From: Chryseobacterium gleum
Lineage (GTDB): Bacteria > Bacteroidota > Bacteroidia > Flavobacteriales_D > Crocinitomicaceae
Length of the DNA: 51,321 nucleotides
Direction of reading: 5' to 3'
Assembly (NCBI GenBank): GCA_945897755.1
Contig: CAMDGH010000008.1
Location: 1-51,321, forward strand
A program made the position numbers and the translations under genes. Below, one piece after another: positions 1-9,440 of this stretch. Under the pieces are notes generated by a model that saw nothing but the letters and a program-made list of their open reading frames with translations, searched no databases and was not told the origin of the DNA. Each line of letters opens with the position of its first letter. The first letter of the stretch is position 1.

Positions 1-1314
1 GGGATTCCAAAATTATTAATCGATTTTTCTGCTTCTATCTTACAATTACTTTTTGGGTTGATCTTACTTTCTTTTTACCATTCATTTTTTATCATTTTTA
101 GTCTTTTCTTATTGTCTGCTCTAATAATTGCGCTTTATCTTACAGGTAAGAAAGCAGTAAATACAGCAATTTTAGAATCAAAATATAAATATAAAGTGGC
201 TTTTTGGTTGGAAGAGTTAGCACGTACCATGCAAACATTCAAATTAGTTGGTCAAAGTGATTTGCCACTCCACCGTACGAACGATTTTGTAGAAGGGTAT
301 TTAAAAAGTCGCGAAAGTCATTTCAAAATTTTGATGCGTCAATTTGTACAATTGACAAGTTTCAAGGTGATAATAGCTTTGTGTATGTTGGTCGTAGGAG
401 GTGTTTTGGTAGTTAATAATCAGATGAATATTGGTCAGTTTGTAGCATCTGAAATTATAATTTTATTAATTATAAACTCCGTAGAAAAAATAATTAGTGG
501 TTTGGAAGTCCTCTACGATGTGCTTGCTGCGGTTGATAAAATTGGTCATGTAATGGATATGCCAATTGAGGAGGTGGCTAAATTGAATACGCATAAATTA
601 CCTGCAGGACCCTTGGCGGTAGAAATTTCAAAAATGGATTATGCCTACACCCGTAATTCTAAATTTGGATTTTCTGATTTCTCACTTAAAATAGATGCAG
701 GGCAACATACTGCATTAATTGGTTCGGATGGTTCTGGAAAGTCAACACTTTTAAATTTATTAGGGATGGCTTATCCATTAGATGGAGGAAGTATTAGTTT
801 TAATAATATTCCGTCGTCCAATATCGATATGGAGCATTTAAGAACCATTATAAGTGATTATGTGGTGGATCAAGAATTGTTTTCAGGTACCATAGAAGAA
901 AATATCGTCATGGGTAGAAGTGGTATTGCGCTGCAAGATGTTCTTTGGGCTTGCGAAAAAACAGATTTATTAAAGGAAATTAAATCTCTACCAGACGGAT
1001 TTTCAACGATTATTCTTCCAGATCGACGCGGATTTTCTAAAAGCGTAAGCGAAAAAATCATATTAGCGCGTTGCATTGTAAATAAACCCGGATTGTTATT
1101 GATCGATGATCATCAAAAATTTAGTGCAAATTTTTCGCAATCGGAAAACGCAATGCAGGAACTCTTCTTTTCCGAAGATGCTACTTGGACAATTGTTGCT
1201 GCGACAAATAATAAAAATTGGTTACCAAATTTTAAACAAATTATTTTACTTGAAAAAGGAAATATTTTATTTCAAGGTAATTATGAAGGATATAAACAAT
1301 TTATAAATAAATAG
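1..1314 (+). CDS. ABC half-transporter (permease + ATPase), 5' end outside window
   Basis: The reading frame is open to base 1, so the gene starts upstream; 437 residues are visible. The N-terminal part has about four hydrophobic segments of an ABC exporter permease; the C-terminal part is a nucleotide-binding domain. Walker A (GSDGSGKST, bases 721-747) is intact. The other ATPase motifs have decayed. The LSGGQ signature is FSKSV (from 1033), the Walker B glutamate is Asp (LLLIDD, 1093-1110), the D-loop is absent, and the H-loop histidine is Asn. It lies 4 bases before an HlyD-type adaptor gene that overlaps a TolC gene, so this is the inner-membrane part of a type-I-like export or efflux machine. 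Inference: it is probably the non-catalytic half of a heterodimer whose active partner is encoded just upstream. The substrate is unknown. Confidence 0.88.
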   Translation, partial: GIPKLLIDFSASILQLLFGLILLSFYHSFFIIFSLFLLSALIIALYLTGKKAVNTAILESKYKYKVAFWLEELARTMQTFKLVGQSDLPLHRTNDFVEGYLKSRESHFKILMRQFVQLTSFKVIIALCMLVVGGVLVVNNQMNIGQFVASEIIILLIINSVEKIISGLEVLYDVLAAVDKIGHVMDMPIEEVAKLNTHKLPAGPLAVEISKMDYAYTRNSKFGFSDFSLKIDAGQHTALIGSDGSGKSTLLNLLGMAYPLDGGSISFNNIPSSNIDMEHLRTIISDYVVDQELFSGTIEENIVMGRSGIALQDVLWACEKTDLLKEIKSLPDGFSTIILPDRRGFSKSVSEKIILARCIVNKPGLLLIDDHQKFSANFSQSENAMQELFFSEDATWTIVAATNNKNWLPNFKQIILLEKGNILFQGNYEGYKQFINK

Positions 1315-1318
1315 AAAA

Positions 1319-2677
1319 ATGCTCAATCTATCCGAAAATAATATTCATGAACGGTTTCATTACGACAAGTTTTCTGCATTTACAAAAGTCTATTTTGTAA
1401 AATGGGAAAATTGGTTTAGAAAGGTTTTATTTCTGTTTTTTATAATTGTGGTAATTTTTATGTTTACACCATGGACACAAAACATCAACTCTAAAGGTTA
1501 TTTAACAACCTTGTATCCCGATCAACGTCCACAAACTGTGCATACAATCATTGCTGGTCGTTTGGAAAAATGGTATGTAAAAGAAGGTGATTTTGTGCAC
1601 AAAGGGGACACTTTGGTGTATATCAGCGAGGTCAAAAGCGATTATTTTGATCCTTCTTTGGTTGATCGTACTTCGGATCAAGTTGCTTTTAAAAAGAATA
1701 AAATAGATTCGTATACAAATAAAGTGGATGCATTAACTCGTCAGAAGGATGCCTTTGCTTCTATCTTGAAGTTGAAATTACAGCAAACTAAAAATAAATA
1801 CCGTCAATCCAAATTAAAAGTCAAATCCGATAGTATCGACTTTGTGACAATGGCTGCACAGCTAAAAATTGCAGAACGTCAATTTCAACGAACCGAAGAT
1901 TTGTTTCAAAAAGGCTTGAAAGCAATGAAAGACGTAGAAATAGCGAATGTGAAATTGCAAGAAACTATGGGTAAAACGATTGCCATTGAAAACAAGTTGT
2001 TTATTTCCAAAAATGAAATGATGAATGCGAAAATTGAAATCGCAAATATTGAAAATGAATACCTGGAAAAAGTTTCTAAAGTAGAGTCTGAAATGTCATC
2101 TGCATTTTCGGACCAGCAAGAAGCTTCGGCAGTGAAAAGTAAGTTGGAAAATCAATTGTCCAATTACATCATTCGTAAGGGTTTTTATTACATTACTGCA
2201 CCGAACACTGGGTATGTTACTAAATTAATTCGTTCAGGTATCGGTGAAATTTTAAAGGAAGGCGAAGAAATTTTGACGGTAATGCCTGAAAAATATGATT
2301 TATCTGTAGAATTTTATGTGGAACCAATGAATTATCCATTAATCAAAAAAGGAGAGCATGTTCGACTTCAGTTCGATGGTTGGCCTGCAGTAGTTTTTGG
2401 TGGATGGCCAAATGCTTCTTTCGGAACATTTGGTGGTAAAATATTAGCCATCGACAATTTCAGTAGCTCCAATGGTATGTATCGCGTTTTGGCAATTCCA
2501 GAACCGGGAGATAAACCTTGGCCGAAAGGATTACGCGTTGGAGGAGGGGTTAAAACATTTATTTTACTCAACAATGTACCTGTTTGGTATGAAATCTGGA
2601 GAAATTTAAATGGATTCCCTCCAGAATTTTACACAGGAAATCCAGCAAATAAAACACTTAACAAAGACAAGAAATGA
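1319..2677 (+). CDS. HlyD-family periplasmic adaptor (membrane fusion protein)
   Basis: A 452-residue inner-membrane-anchored adaptor that links an ABC exporter to a TolC channel. It has a cytoplasmic N-terminus, one membrane segment at about residues 34-52, and a first lipoyl half-motif at about 75-102 (GRLEKWYVKEGDFVHKGD). A long coiled coil rich in Lys, Glu and Gln spans about 115-285. The second lipoyl half (ITAPNTGYVTKL) at about 287-322 is followed by a beta-barrel domain. The ATG is 4 bases after the ABC gene stop. The gene end overlaps the TolC start by 4 bases (ATGA), so the three genes are translationally coupled. Class is clear; substrate is not visible. Confidence 0.93.
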   Translation: MLNLSENNIHERFHYDKFSAFTKVYFVKWENWFRKVLFLFFIIVVIFMFTPWTQNINSKGYLTTLYPDQRPQTVHTIIAGRLEKWYVKEGDFVHKGDTLVYISEVKSDYFDPSLVDRTSDQVAFKKNKIDSYTNKVDALTRQKDAFASILKLKLQQTKNKYRQSKLKVKSDSIDFVTMAAQLKIAERQFQRTEDLFQKGLKAMKDVEIANVKLQETMGKTIAIENKLFISKNEMMNAKIEIANIENEYLEKVSKVESEMSSAFSDQQEASAVKSKLENQLSNYIIRKGFYYITAPNTGYVTKLIRSGIGEILKEGEEILTVMPEKYDLSVEFYVEPMNYPLIKKGEHVRLQFDGWPAVVFGGWPNASFGTFGGKILAIDNFSSSNGMYRVLAIPEPGDKPWPKGLRVGGGVKTFILLNNVPVWYEIWRNLNGFPPEFYTGNPANKTLNKDKK

Positions 2678-4047
2678 AACGACTGATTTTTTTCTTTTGT
2701 GTATTTTTCAGTAGTACTTGGACTTTATATGCGCAGTCTGAAGTGTTTGATTTTGAGATTTTCAAATTGACTGTTTCCAAATTCCATCCATTGATTCAAA
2801 AAGCGAATAATTTAGCTTTGGCAGGTTCAGCCGAACTTCTTAAAGCACAAGGAGGATTTGATCCAACGGTCTCCATGAATGTCAATCAAAAAACAGTTAA
2901 AGGTAAAGATTATTATTTCACTTCTAATACCACTTTGAAAGTACCACTTTGGTTTGGCACTAACCTAAAAGCAGGGTATGAAGATAATCGAGGAGTATAT
3001 GTTGGTGATGATGTAAAAACACCTAGTAGCGGTTTGTGGTATGCAGGTGTGGAAATTCCATTGCTACAAGGTTTATTATACAATGAACGTCAATTTCAGT
3101 TGCAGCAAGCGCAAAATTTACAACAGATGAGTGTTGCTGAACGACAATTAGCAGTAAATGATTTATTGTTAGACGCCTTCTCAAGCTATTGGACCTGGAC
3201 AGAAGCGTACAAAAAATTAATGATCGCCAAAGAAGGGTTTGTATTAGCAGAAGCAAGGTATAAAGCGGCAAAAGAACAAGTTGCTGTTGGCGAAAATCCT
3301 CCGATAGATACGGTGGAAGCCTTGATTTTATTAGAAAATAGAACGGTAGAAAATAAAACTGCGCAAACACAATTTCAGAATGCGACATTGTTATTGCAGA
3401 CATTTTTATGGGGAGAAGACAATCAAATAGTTAGTATTCCATCGAATGTGATACCCCAATTAGCAAATACCAATCTAGAAGTTGGAATTTTAAATCCAAA
3501 TGAAATTGACTCTTTACCAAGCATACAACTAGTAGCATACAAAGTAGATCAAATGGCATTAGATGTTAAATGGAAAAAAGAACAATTAAAGCCTTCTATA
3601 AATGCCAATTATAATTTGTTAAATCAGCCGAGTGGGAATTTGGAACTCAGTCAATTTTCGATGCAGAATTATAAGTTTGGGGTGACTGCTTATGTTCCTT
3701 TATTCCTTCGGAAAGAGCGAGGTGGTGTAAAGTTGGCAAAATTAAAAATGGAGAATGCTGGATTAGATTTACTTGCGAAAAAACGAGAATACGATCAGAA
3801 AATCAAAAATTTAGCAAATGAAATTGAACTTCAAATTGCAAATATGGTTACTCAAAAAAGAATCGTAGAGCATACTCGAACACTTCGGACAGCCGAGTTA
3901 GATAAATTTCAATCCGGTGAAAGTTCGCTATTTATGATCAATTCGAGAGAGCAAACCTATTTGTCGAGCGAAAATAAATTGGTTGAATTAGAAATAAAAT
4001 TAGAAGTCAGTAAGCTGAAAATGAAATGGTTATTGAATAAATTGTAG
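2674..4047 (+). CDS. TolC-family outer-membrane efflux protein
   Basis: A 457-residue outer-membrane channel subunit. The signal peptide covers about residues 1-20 (ends LYAQ). The mature protein has the TolC pattern: long amphipathic helices rich in Gln, Ala and Glu, with barrel strands between them (for example LWYAGVEIPLL and KFGVTAYVPLFL). The two-fold repeat of the family is recognisable. The start codon overlaps the end of the HlyD gene, making it the last gene of the export operon. It ends 11 bases from the convergent RNase R gene, with no obvious hairpin terminator in between. Confidence 0.92.
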   Translation: MKRLIFFFCVFFSSTWTLYAQSEVFDFEIFKLTVSKFHPLIQKANNLALAGSAELLKAQGGFDPTVSMNVNQKTVKGKDYYFTSNTTLKVPLWFGTNLKAGYEDNRGVYVGDDVKTPSSGLWYAGVEIPLLQGLLYNERQFQLQQAQNLQQMSVAERQLAVNDLLLDAFSSYWTWTEAYKKLMIAKEGFVLAEARYKAAKEQVAVGENPPIDTVEALILLENRTVENKTAQTQFQNATLLLQTFLWGEDNQIVSIPSNVIPQLANTNLEVGILNPNEIDSLPSIQLVAYKVDQMALDVKWKKEQLKPSINANYNLLNQPSGNLELSQFSMQNYKFGVTAYVPLFLRKERGGVKLAKLKMENAGLDLLAKKREYDQKIKNLANEIELQIANMVTQKRIVEHTRTLRTAELDKFQSGESSLFMINSREQTYLSSENKLVELEIKLEVSKLKMKWLLNKL

Positions 4048-4058
4048 TTTTTGATGTA

Positions 4059-6203
4059 TTAAACTAAATTTAACGTGATCTGACGTTTTCGTAAATCAAC
4101 ATCAGTTACTGTTACCTGAACTGAGTCTCCAAAATTATATTGTTTTTTAGTCCGCGTTCCCATTATACAGTAGTTGTCTTGGTCAAAGTAAAAGCGATCT
4201 CCAGGTATATCTTGAAGGGTAATCATTCCTTCGCAATGATTCTCTTTTAGTCTTACGAATAGTCCATAGTCGGAAATTCCAGATACTGTTCCTTCAAATG
4301 TTTCACCGATATGATCCTGCAAAAATAATGTCTGGAAATACTTTGTAGACTCCCGTTCAGCTTCTACCGCTTTACGTTCCATTCGAGAAATGTGTTTACA
4401 GGTTGCGGAAAGTTCGTTCGTATAAAGGTGTTTTTGTTGGGTGAGTTCTTCTAGTAAGATACGATGAACTACTAAATCTGCATACCTTCTAATTGGCGAT
4501 GTGAAATGTGTATAATGTTTAAATGCGAGACCAAAATGTCCGATGTTAGTTGTTTCATAGCTTGCTTTTGCCATTGAACGAATCGCCATGGTTTGAACAA
4601 AAGAATATTCATTTTCAGAGGCAATTTCTAAAAATAATTTATTGATTGATTTTGCAACATCTTCTATTCGATTATAAGAAATTTGATGTCCGAATTTTTC
4701 AATGAATAACTTAAAAGTTTCAATTTTTGCTATATCTGGTTTATCATGACAGCGGTATACAAATGGAATTACATCTTTCTTTTTACCTCTATTATCGATA
4801 AACAAGGCCACATGCTTATTAGCTAATAACATAAACTCCTCAATTAATTTATGTGCATCTTTTGATGTTTTTGTATATACATCTATTGGATTTCCTTCTT
4901 CATTTAATTGAAAACGTACTTCTTCAGATTCTATGTTTAAAGCGCCATTTTTTAAGCGGTCTTTCCGCATTATTTTTGCCAATTTATCTAAGATAAGCAC
5001 TTCTTGTTTAAAATCTCCGTCATTACCTTCAATGATTTCTTGGGCTTGTTCATACGAAAATCGTCTGTCAGAGTGTATCACAGTTTTTCCAAACCATTCT
5101 CCAACAACATCTCCTTGATCCGTCATTTCGAATACTGCAGCAAAACAAAATTTATCTTCGTTTGGCCTTAGAGAACATGCTATATTCGATAATTGTTCTG
5201 GAAGCATTGGAATAACTCGGTCAACTAAATAAACAGAGTTCCCTCTTTTAGCGGCTTCTTTGTCTAAGGCAGAATCTTTTTTTACATAATAACTTACATC
5301 AGCAATATGAACACCAACTTCGAAATTACCATTCTCTAAACGAAGAAAAGAAAGTGCATCATCGAAATCTTTTGCATCAATAGGGTCAATCGTAAAAGTG
5401 GTAATATTTCTAAAATCCCTTCTTGTTTTTATTTCATCTTGATTTAATTCAATGCTAACCCGTTCAGCTTCTTCAATTACTTCTTGAGGAAATTTGAATT
5501 CAATACCTTGTCCGCATAAAATTCCTATCATTTCTGTGTCGTTGGTAGATTTTTTCCCAAGCACTTCTGTTACTTCTCCGTAAGGAAATTCCGATGATTT
5601 AGGCCATACCGTAATCTTAGCAATCACTTTATCTTGGTCTTTAGCTCCGTTTAATTTCTCCTTTGGTAAAAAGAGTTGAATTCCGTTCTTCACATTATCA
5701 GGAAGTAATAAAGCAAAGGTATCACGCATCGAAATAGTGCCAACAAATTGAGTTCTTTCACGATTAATTACATTCAAGACCATACCTTCGCGTCTTCCTT
5801 TCCCCAGTTTCGTTAGAGCTACCTTCACAAAATCTCCATTCATAGCTTGATTAAGGTTGTGATTAGCTATAAATACATCTGTTTCTTTTTTCCCAGTCAA
5901 CAAAAACCCACTGCCTTTGGCAGTAATCTGAATTTCACCTTCTAGAAGTGTTTCCGATTCATCTCTAATAAATACCCCACTTGAGTTTTCTTTTAGGTAA
6001 CCTACTTTTGTTAGGTCTTTCATCGAAGTATACACTTGCTTGCGCAATTCATTTTCTTTTACGTTCAAAGCAGCACATATGTCTTTATGTGAGTAGGAAT
6101 GAATTGCATGTGAATCAAAAAACTTTCGAATAGAATGAGTTAGACTATTATTTGAATTTCCTGATTTTTCTTTCGAAAATGGTCTTTTTTTATTTCTTGA
6201 CAT
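4059..6203 (-). CDS. rnr: Ribonuclease R
   Basis: A 714-residue processive 3'-to-5' exoribonuclease that degrades structured RNA. In order: a basic N-terminus, a winged-helix domain (about 22-82), two cold-shock/OB domains (about 85-225), the RNB catalytic domain (about 255-590) and a C-terminal S1 domain (about 633-714). The metal-binding acidic cluster of RNB is present as D273, D279, D281 and D282 in TIDPIDAKDFDDA. The conserved HFTSPIRRYADLVVHR block is also intact. Length fits RNase R rather than the shorter RNase II. The Lys-rich tail usually found after S1 is missing; the protein ends at S1. Divergent from ferritin across a 366-base gap. Confidence 0.95.
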   Translation of the reverse strand: MSRNKKRPFSKEKSGNSNNSLTHSIRKFFDSHAIHSYSHKDICAALNVKENELRKQVYTSMKDLTKVGYLKENSSGVFIRDESETLLEGEIQITAKGSGFLLTGKKETDVFIANHNLNQAMNGDFVKVALTKLGKGRREGMVLNVINRERTQFVGTISMRDTFALLLPDNVKNGIQLFLPKEKLNGAKDQDKVIAKITVWPKSSEFPYGEVTEVLGKKSTNDTEMIGILCGQGIEFKFPQEVIEEAERVSIELNQDEIKTRRDFRNITTFTIDPIDAKDFDDALSFLRLENGNFEVGVHIADVSYYVKKDSALDKEAAKRGNSVYLVDRVIPMLPEQLSNIACSLRPNEDKFCFAAVFEMTDQGDVVGEWFGKTVIHSDRRFSYEQAQEIIEGNDGDFKQEVLILDKLAKIMRKDRLKNGALNIESEEVRFQLNEEGNPIDVYTKTSKDAHKLIEEFMLLANKHVALFIDNRGKKKDVIPFVYRCHDKPDIAKIETFKLFIEKFGHQISYNRIEDVAKSINKLFLEIASENEYSFVQTMAIRSMAKASYETTNIGHFGLAFKHYTHFTSPIRRYADLVVHRILLEELTQQKHLYTNELSATCKHISRMERKAVEAERESTKYFQTLFLQDHIGETFEGTVSGISDYGLFVRLKENHCEGMITLQDIPGDRFYFDQDNYCIMGTRTKKQYNFGDSVQVTVTDVDLRKRQITLNLV

Positions 6204-6569
6204 ATGCCTTTTATAATAGTGCTAATTTACGATAATTATTGTCTTTATGCTTACCCTATTTATTATAACGGATTGTATACTTCCGTTTCACATCTTCTTT
6301 CCATGAATTATTATTTTACATGATGAAAGGCGCTTATAAAAGTTAAAACGATTGACAATTAAAATTGGATATCCCTTTTTAATGATTCGTAGTCATAATC
6401 GATTTAAATTCATTACTTAAATCTTACTTTGGTATTTTGACAAAGGACACTAAAAATCAGTTCATTTTAATCTGAAACTTTAACAAAGTATCGGTTTCTA
6501 TATATTCTATTGTAAAAAAATAGCACTAAATCAAATCACTTATTTTACCTTTACATTAAATTTTTTATT
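6204..6569. other. Intergenic region between rnr and ferritin genes
   Basis: 366 bases with no convincing gene; it must hold the divergent promoters of rnr and ferritin. Visible: TAAATTAG on the minus strand at 6222-6229, one mismatch from the Bacteroidota -7 box and 19 bases from the rnr ATG; TACCTTTA at 6546-6553 on the plus strand, 24 bases before the ferritin ATG, also one mismatch from TAnnTTTG; and an inverted repeat AACGGA-9 nt-TCCGTT at 6267-6287 that could be an operator or a hairpin. No matching -33 TTTG was found at proper spacing for either box, so both promoters are tentative. Confidence 0.4.
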
Positions 6570-7097
6570 ATGAACACTCGCGTAGAAGCTGCATTAAATG
6601 ACCAAGTAATCAAAGAAAGTTATTCATCTCAATTTTATTTAGCAATGGCCTCATGGTCAGAAACTAAAGGGCTTAATGGGACTGCTAATTTTTTATATAC
6701 ACATTCCGACGAAGAACGGTTTCATATGTTAAAATTGATAAAGTTTATCAATGAACGAGGGGGGAAAGCAATCATACCTTCTGTTGAGTGTCCTCCAGTT
6801 GATTTTAATACAATAACAAATGTATTTGAAAATTTACTTAAACATGAATTAATGGTCACTGAAAGCATTAATAATTTAGTTGACATTTGTTTACAAGAAA
6901 AAGATTATACCACGCATAATTTTGTTCAATGGTATGTTTCAGAACAATTAGAAGAAGAGGCTTTAGCAAGGGAGTTATTGGATAAGATCCGTTTAATTGG
7001 AGGTGATAGTGGAGGCATTTATATTTTTGATAGAGATTTAGAGCAATTTCAAGCAAAAACCAATGGTGGAAAAACACAAAATCAATCGGGTAATTAA
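6570..7097 (+). CDS. ftnA: Non-haem bacterial ferritin
   Basis: A 175-residue four-helix-bundle iron-storage protein with ferroxidase activity, expected to form a 24-mer shell in the cytoplasm. The ferroxidase ligands are in place: E16 on the first helix, E49 and H52 (EERFH), E93 (KHELM), and the E125-Q126/E128-E129 cluster (SEQLEEE). Met and Tyr positions of the family N-terminus (SSQFYLAMASW) are present. There is no haem-binding Met typical of bacterioferritin. It is a single gene with a short leader. The tail after about residue 160 is polar and probably disordered. Confidence 0.95.
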   Translation: MNTRVEAALNDQVIKESYSSQFYLAMASWSETKGLNGTANFLYTHSDEERFHMLKLIKFINERGGKAIIPSVECPPVDFNTITNVFENLLKHELMVTESINNLVDICLQEKDYTTHNFVQWYVSEQLEEEALARELLDKIRLIGGDSGGIYIFDRDLEQFQAKTNGGKTQNQSGN

Positions 7098-7202
7098 TAA
7101 TAAATAAGATTGAATTGGTCTTCATTTTTTTAATTAAAATGATGGTGTATGATGACTTCCCTTATTTACGATTAAAATAGAAATCAAAAAAGAGTAATCT
7201 TA

Positions 7203-7847
7203 TCATTCTGTAAATCGATACATTTTATGGTGTAGAATACGCAATTGTATGCCAACTTCGGTTCTGTAAAAAGAATGCTTATCTCCTGATTCTTCGATTG
7301 AGTAAAAAGGAGTTAATCCTTTACGAAGGTATATGTCCCAAATAAAGTGTTTTCTTCTCGGATTTTTGGATCCATTGTATACATCCATTCCAATTAATAA
7401 TGCGAATTCTCCTTTTGCGAGATTTGATTTATCCGAAATAGAGATTGGAATTTTGTAATTGAATTCAGGAGCGAATATTATTCCTACAGATTTAAAAAAG
7501 CAGGAAAACGCATTAGATCCTTTACTATAAAAAAGTCTTTTTTGGATTAATATAGAGGTATTAAGCATGATATTTTGAGAAGACAATACGGGTGCATTTC
7601 TATCAACATTTTCTTGCTTAATTTGAGAAAAAGTTGCGCCAATATTAGGATATATTCCTCGAAATATTTTTTTAGATTTTGCAAGTGAAATACCGACAGA
7701 ACTCCATTGGTTTTCATTTTGTTTAATTATCCCAATGGGAATACCTAGATGAGTTCCAAATGTAGAACCGGTATTTTCATAAAATTGAACGAAAGCTACA
7801 TTGTTAATGAAGGAGCTAATGATGAATAGAATAAGAGAAGTTTTCAT
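7203..7847 (-). CDS. Hypothetical secreted, beta-rich protein
   Basis: A 214-residue protein with an N-terminal signal peptide (about 1-20, hydrophobic LILFIISSFINNVAF). The remainder is rich in alternating hydrophobic/polar stretches such as GIYPNIGATFSQI, LNTSILIQKRLFY and TEVGIQLRIL. This pattern fits outer-membrane or surface beta strands. No catalytic or binding motif was recognised and I assign no function. Flanked by the convergent ferritin gene (105 bases) and divergent from the helicase gene. Base composition resembles the neighbours. Could be a small lineage-specific outer-membrane barrel. Confidence 0.7.
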   Translation of the reverse strand: MKTSLILFIISSFINNVAFVQFYENTGSTFGTHLGIPIGIIKQNENQWSSVGISLAKSKKIFRGIYPNIGATFSQIKQENVDRNAPVLSSQNIMLNTSILIQKRLFYSKGSNAFSCFFKSVGIIFAPEFNYKIPISISDKSNLAKGEFALLIGMDVYNGSKNPRRKHFIWDIYLRKGLTPFYSIEESGDKHSFYRTEVGIQLRILHHKMYRFTE

Positions 7848-7933
7848 AAGACATTGTTTTTTTAATCAACGTATGATATGAGTATAATCGTATATTATTA
7901 ATAAAAATTTATAGGAAATCGGTCAAGAAAGAG

Positions 7934-7941
7934 TAAATTTG
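7934..7941 (+). promoter_or_regulatory. Candidate -7 box for the DEAD-box helicase gene
   Basis: TAAATTTG is an exact match to the Bacteroidota -7 consensus TAnnTTTG, 77 bases before the helicase ATG. It would give a leader of roughly 70 bases, as often seen for RNA helicase genes under cold control. No -33 TTTG was found at the right distance. Confidence 0.35.
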
Positions 7942-8018
7942 CGATAGAAAAACAACACTGCTTTTTAAGCGCCCTAATAGCTAGCTTAAATCTAGATTTA
8001 CACCTACAAAAATAAAAC

Positions 8019-9341
8019 ATGAAATTTTCTGATTTTAAAATTACCAAACCTTTATCAAATGCATTGAAAGACCTAGGGTTTGATACACCTACAACCATTC
8101 AAGAAAAAGCATTTTCAGTAATTATGTCAGGAAGGGATGTTGTAGGTTTAGCACAAACAGGAACGGGTAAAACATTTGCTTTTTTATTACCCATTTTAAA
8201 TATATTCAAATATTCAAATCAAGTTGAACCTAGGGTAATCATTCTTGTGCCAACCAGAGAATTAGTTGAACAAATAGTCGATGAAGCTGAAAAGATTTCT
8301 AAATACATGAATGTTCGTATCGTTGGAGTATATGGAGGCACAAACATTAATACGCAAAAAGAACTTTTATTTCAGGGCCTAGATATTTTAGTTGCTACGC
8401 CTGGAAGGTTATACGATTTAGCATTAAATGGATCATTAAAATTGAAGGGGATTCAGAAAATTGTTATTGATGAAATGGATGAAATGTTAAACCTTGGCTT
8501 TAGAGTTCAGTTAAACAACATCTTAGAGCTACTTCCAGAAAGAAGACAAAATCTTTTGTTTTCAGCAACAATGACGGATGATATAGAGGTTTTATTAAAT
8601 ACTTATTTTAATAATCCTCAAAAAATCGAAGCTGCTGCTCATGGTACACCCCTTGAGAACATTCTCCAAAATGCGTATTATGTTCCCAATTTTAATTCAA
8701 AAGTAAATCTCATCAACTTTTTATTATCAGACCGTAAATTGTTAACTAAAATTCTTGTTTTCACAAAAAGTAAGCGTATAGCTGATTTATTATTTGAACG
8801 TATATGTGAAAATTTTGAAGGAGAGATTGGAATCATTCACTCAAATAAATCTCAAAATTTCCGGTTTAACGCGTTGCACGATTTTGAATCTGGAAAAAAC
8901 AGAATATTAATTGCTACAGATTTAGTTTCTAGGGGCTTAGATATATCAGATGTGTCTCACGTAATCAATTTTGATATGCCTGATGATACATTAAACTACA
9001 TTCACCGAATTGGTAGGACTGGTCGAGCGGATAAGCCCGGAACAGCAACTTCTTTCATATCTCCAAATGATCTTTCTTTCCAAAATGAAGTAGAGCTTCT
9101 TATGAAACTCGAAATTCCGAGACTCGAAATCCCAGTTGAAGTATTGCTTTCTGAGGAATTGATAGAAATGGAGAAACCTGAATTACCGGGTAAAAATTAC
9201 CTAGCCAATGTTAAAATAAAAGGTCATGGAGCATTCCATGCAAAAAAGAAAAAGAATACTAAAGTTAATCTTGGCGGGTCTTATAAAAGAGAAATTAAGC
9301 TAAAGTATAAAAAACCCAAAACAAGAGGGTCTAAAAAATAA
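8019..9341 (+). CDS. DEAD-box ATP-dependent RNA helicase
   Basis: A 440-residue RNA helicase, likely acting in ribosome assembly or mRNA decay. The Q motif (TPTTIQEKA, 23-31), motif I (AQTGTGKT, 45-52), Ia (PTREL, 78-82), Ib (TPGR, 127-130), motif II, motif III (SAT), and IV-VI up to HRIGRTGR are all present. Motif II reads DEMD (151-154), not DEAD; the Asp-Glu pair needed for Mg-ATP is kept. The last 40 residues are very Lys/Arg-rich (HAKKKKNTK, YKKPKTRGSKK), a typical RNA-binding tail. Resembles the RhlE/CsdA group, but I do not assign an orthologue. Not in an operon with neighbours. Confidence 0.94.
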   Translation: MKFSDFKITKPLSNALKDLGFDTPTTIQEKAFSVIMSGRDVVGLAQTGTGKTFAFLLPILNIFKYSNQVEPRVIILVPTRELVEQIVDEAEKISKYMNVRIVGVYGGTNINTQKELLFQGLDILVATPGRLYDLALNGSLKLKGIQKIVIDEMDEMLNLGFRVQLNNILELLPERRQNLLFSATMTDDIEVLLNTYFNNPQKIEAAAHGTPLENILQNAYYVPNFNSKVNLINFLLSDRKLLTKILVFTKSKRIADLLFERICENFEGEIGIIHSNKSQNFRFNALHDFESGKNRILIATDLVSRGLDISDVSHVINFDMPDDTLNYIHRIGRTGRADKPGTATSFISPNDLSFQNEVELLMKLEIPRLEIPVEVLLSEELIEMEKPELPGKNYLANVKIKGHGAFHAKKKKNTKVNLGGSYKREIKLKYKKPKTRGSKK

Positions 9342-9440
9342 TTTTTTTTTAACACTTTACTGTAACTATTTTTTAAATATTTCGTTTAGTTCAATTAAGT
9401 CTCTTTAAATTCGATTGACTTTAACTTTTAAGAAAATTAA

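Noticed and set aside
3023-3403. Long minus-strand open frame inside the TolC gene
   Set aside because: It is fully antisense to a clear TolC protein, has no recognisable domain, and has the odd Leu-rich make-up of a shadow frame.
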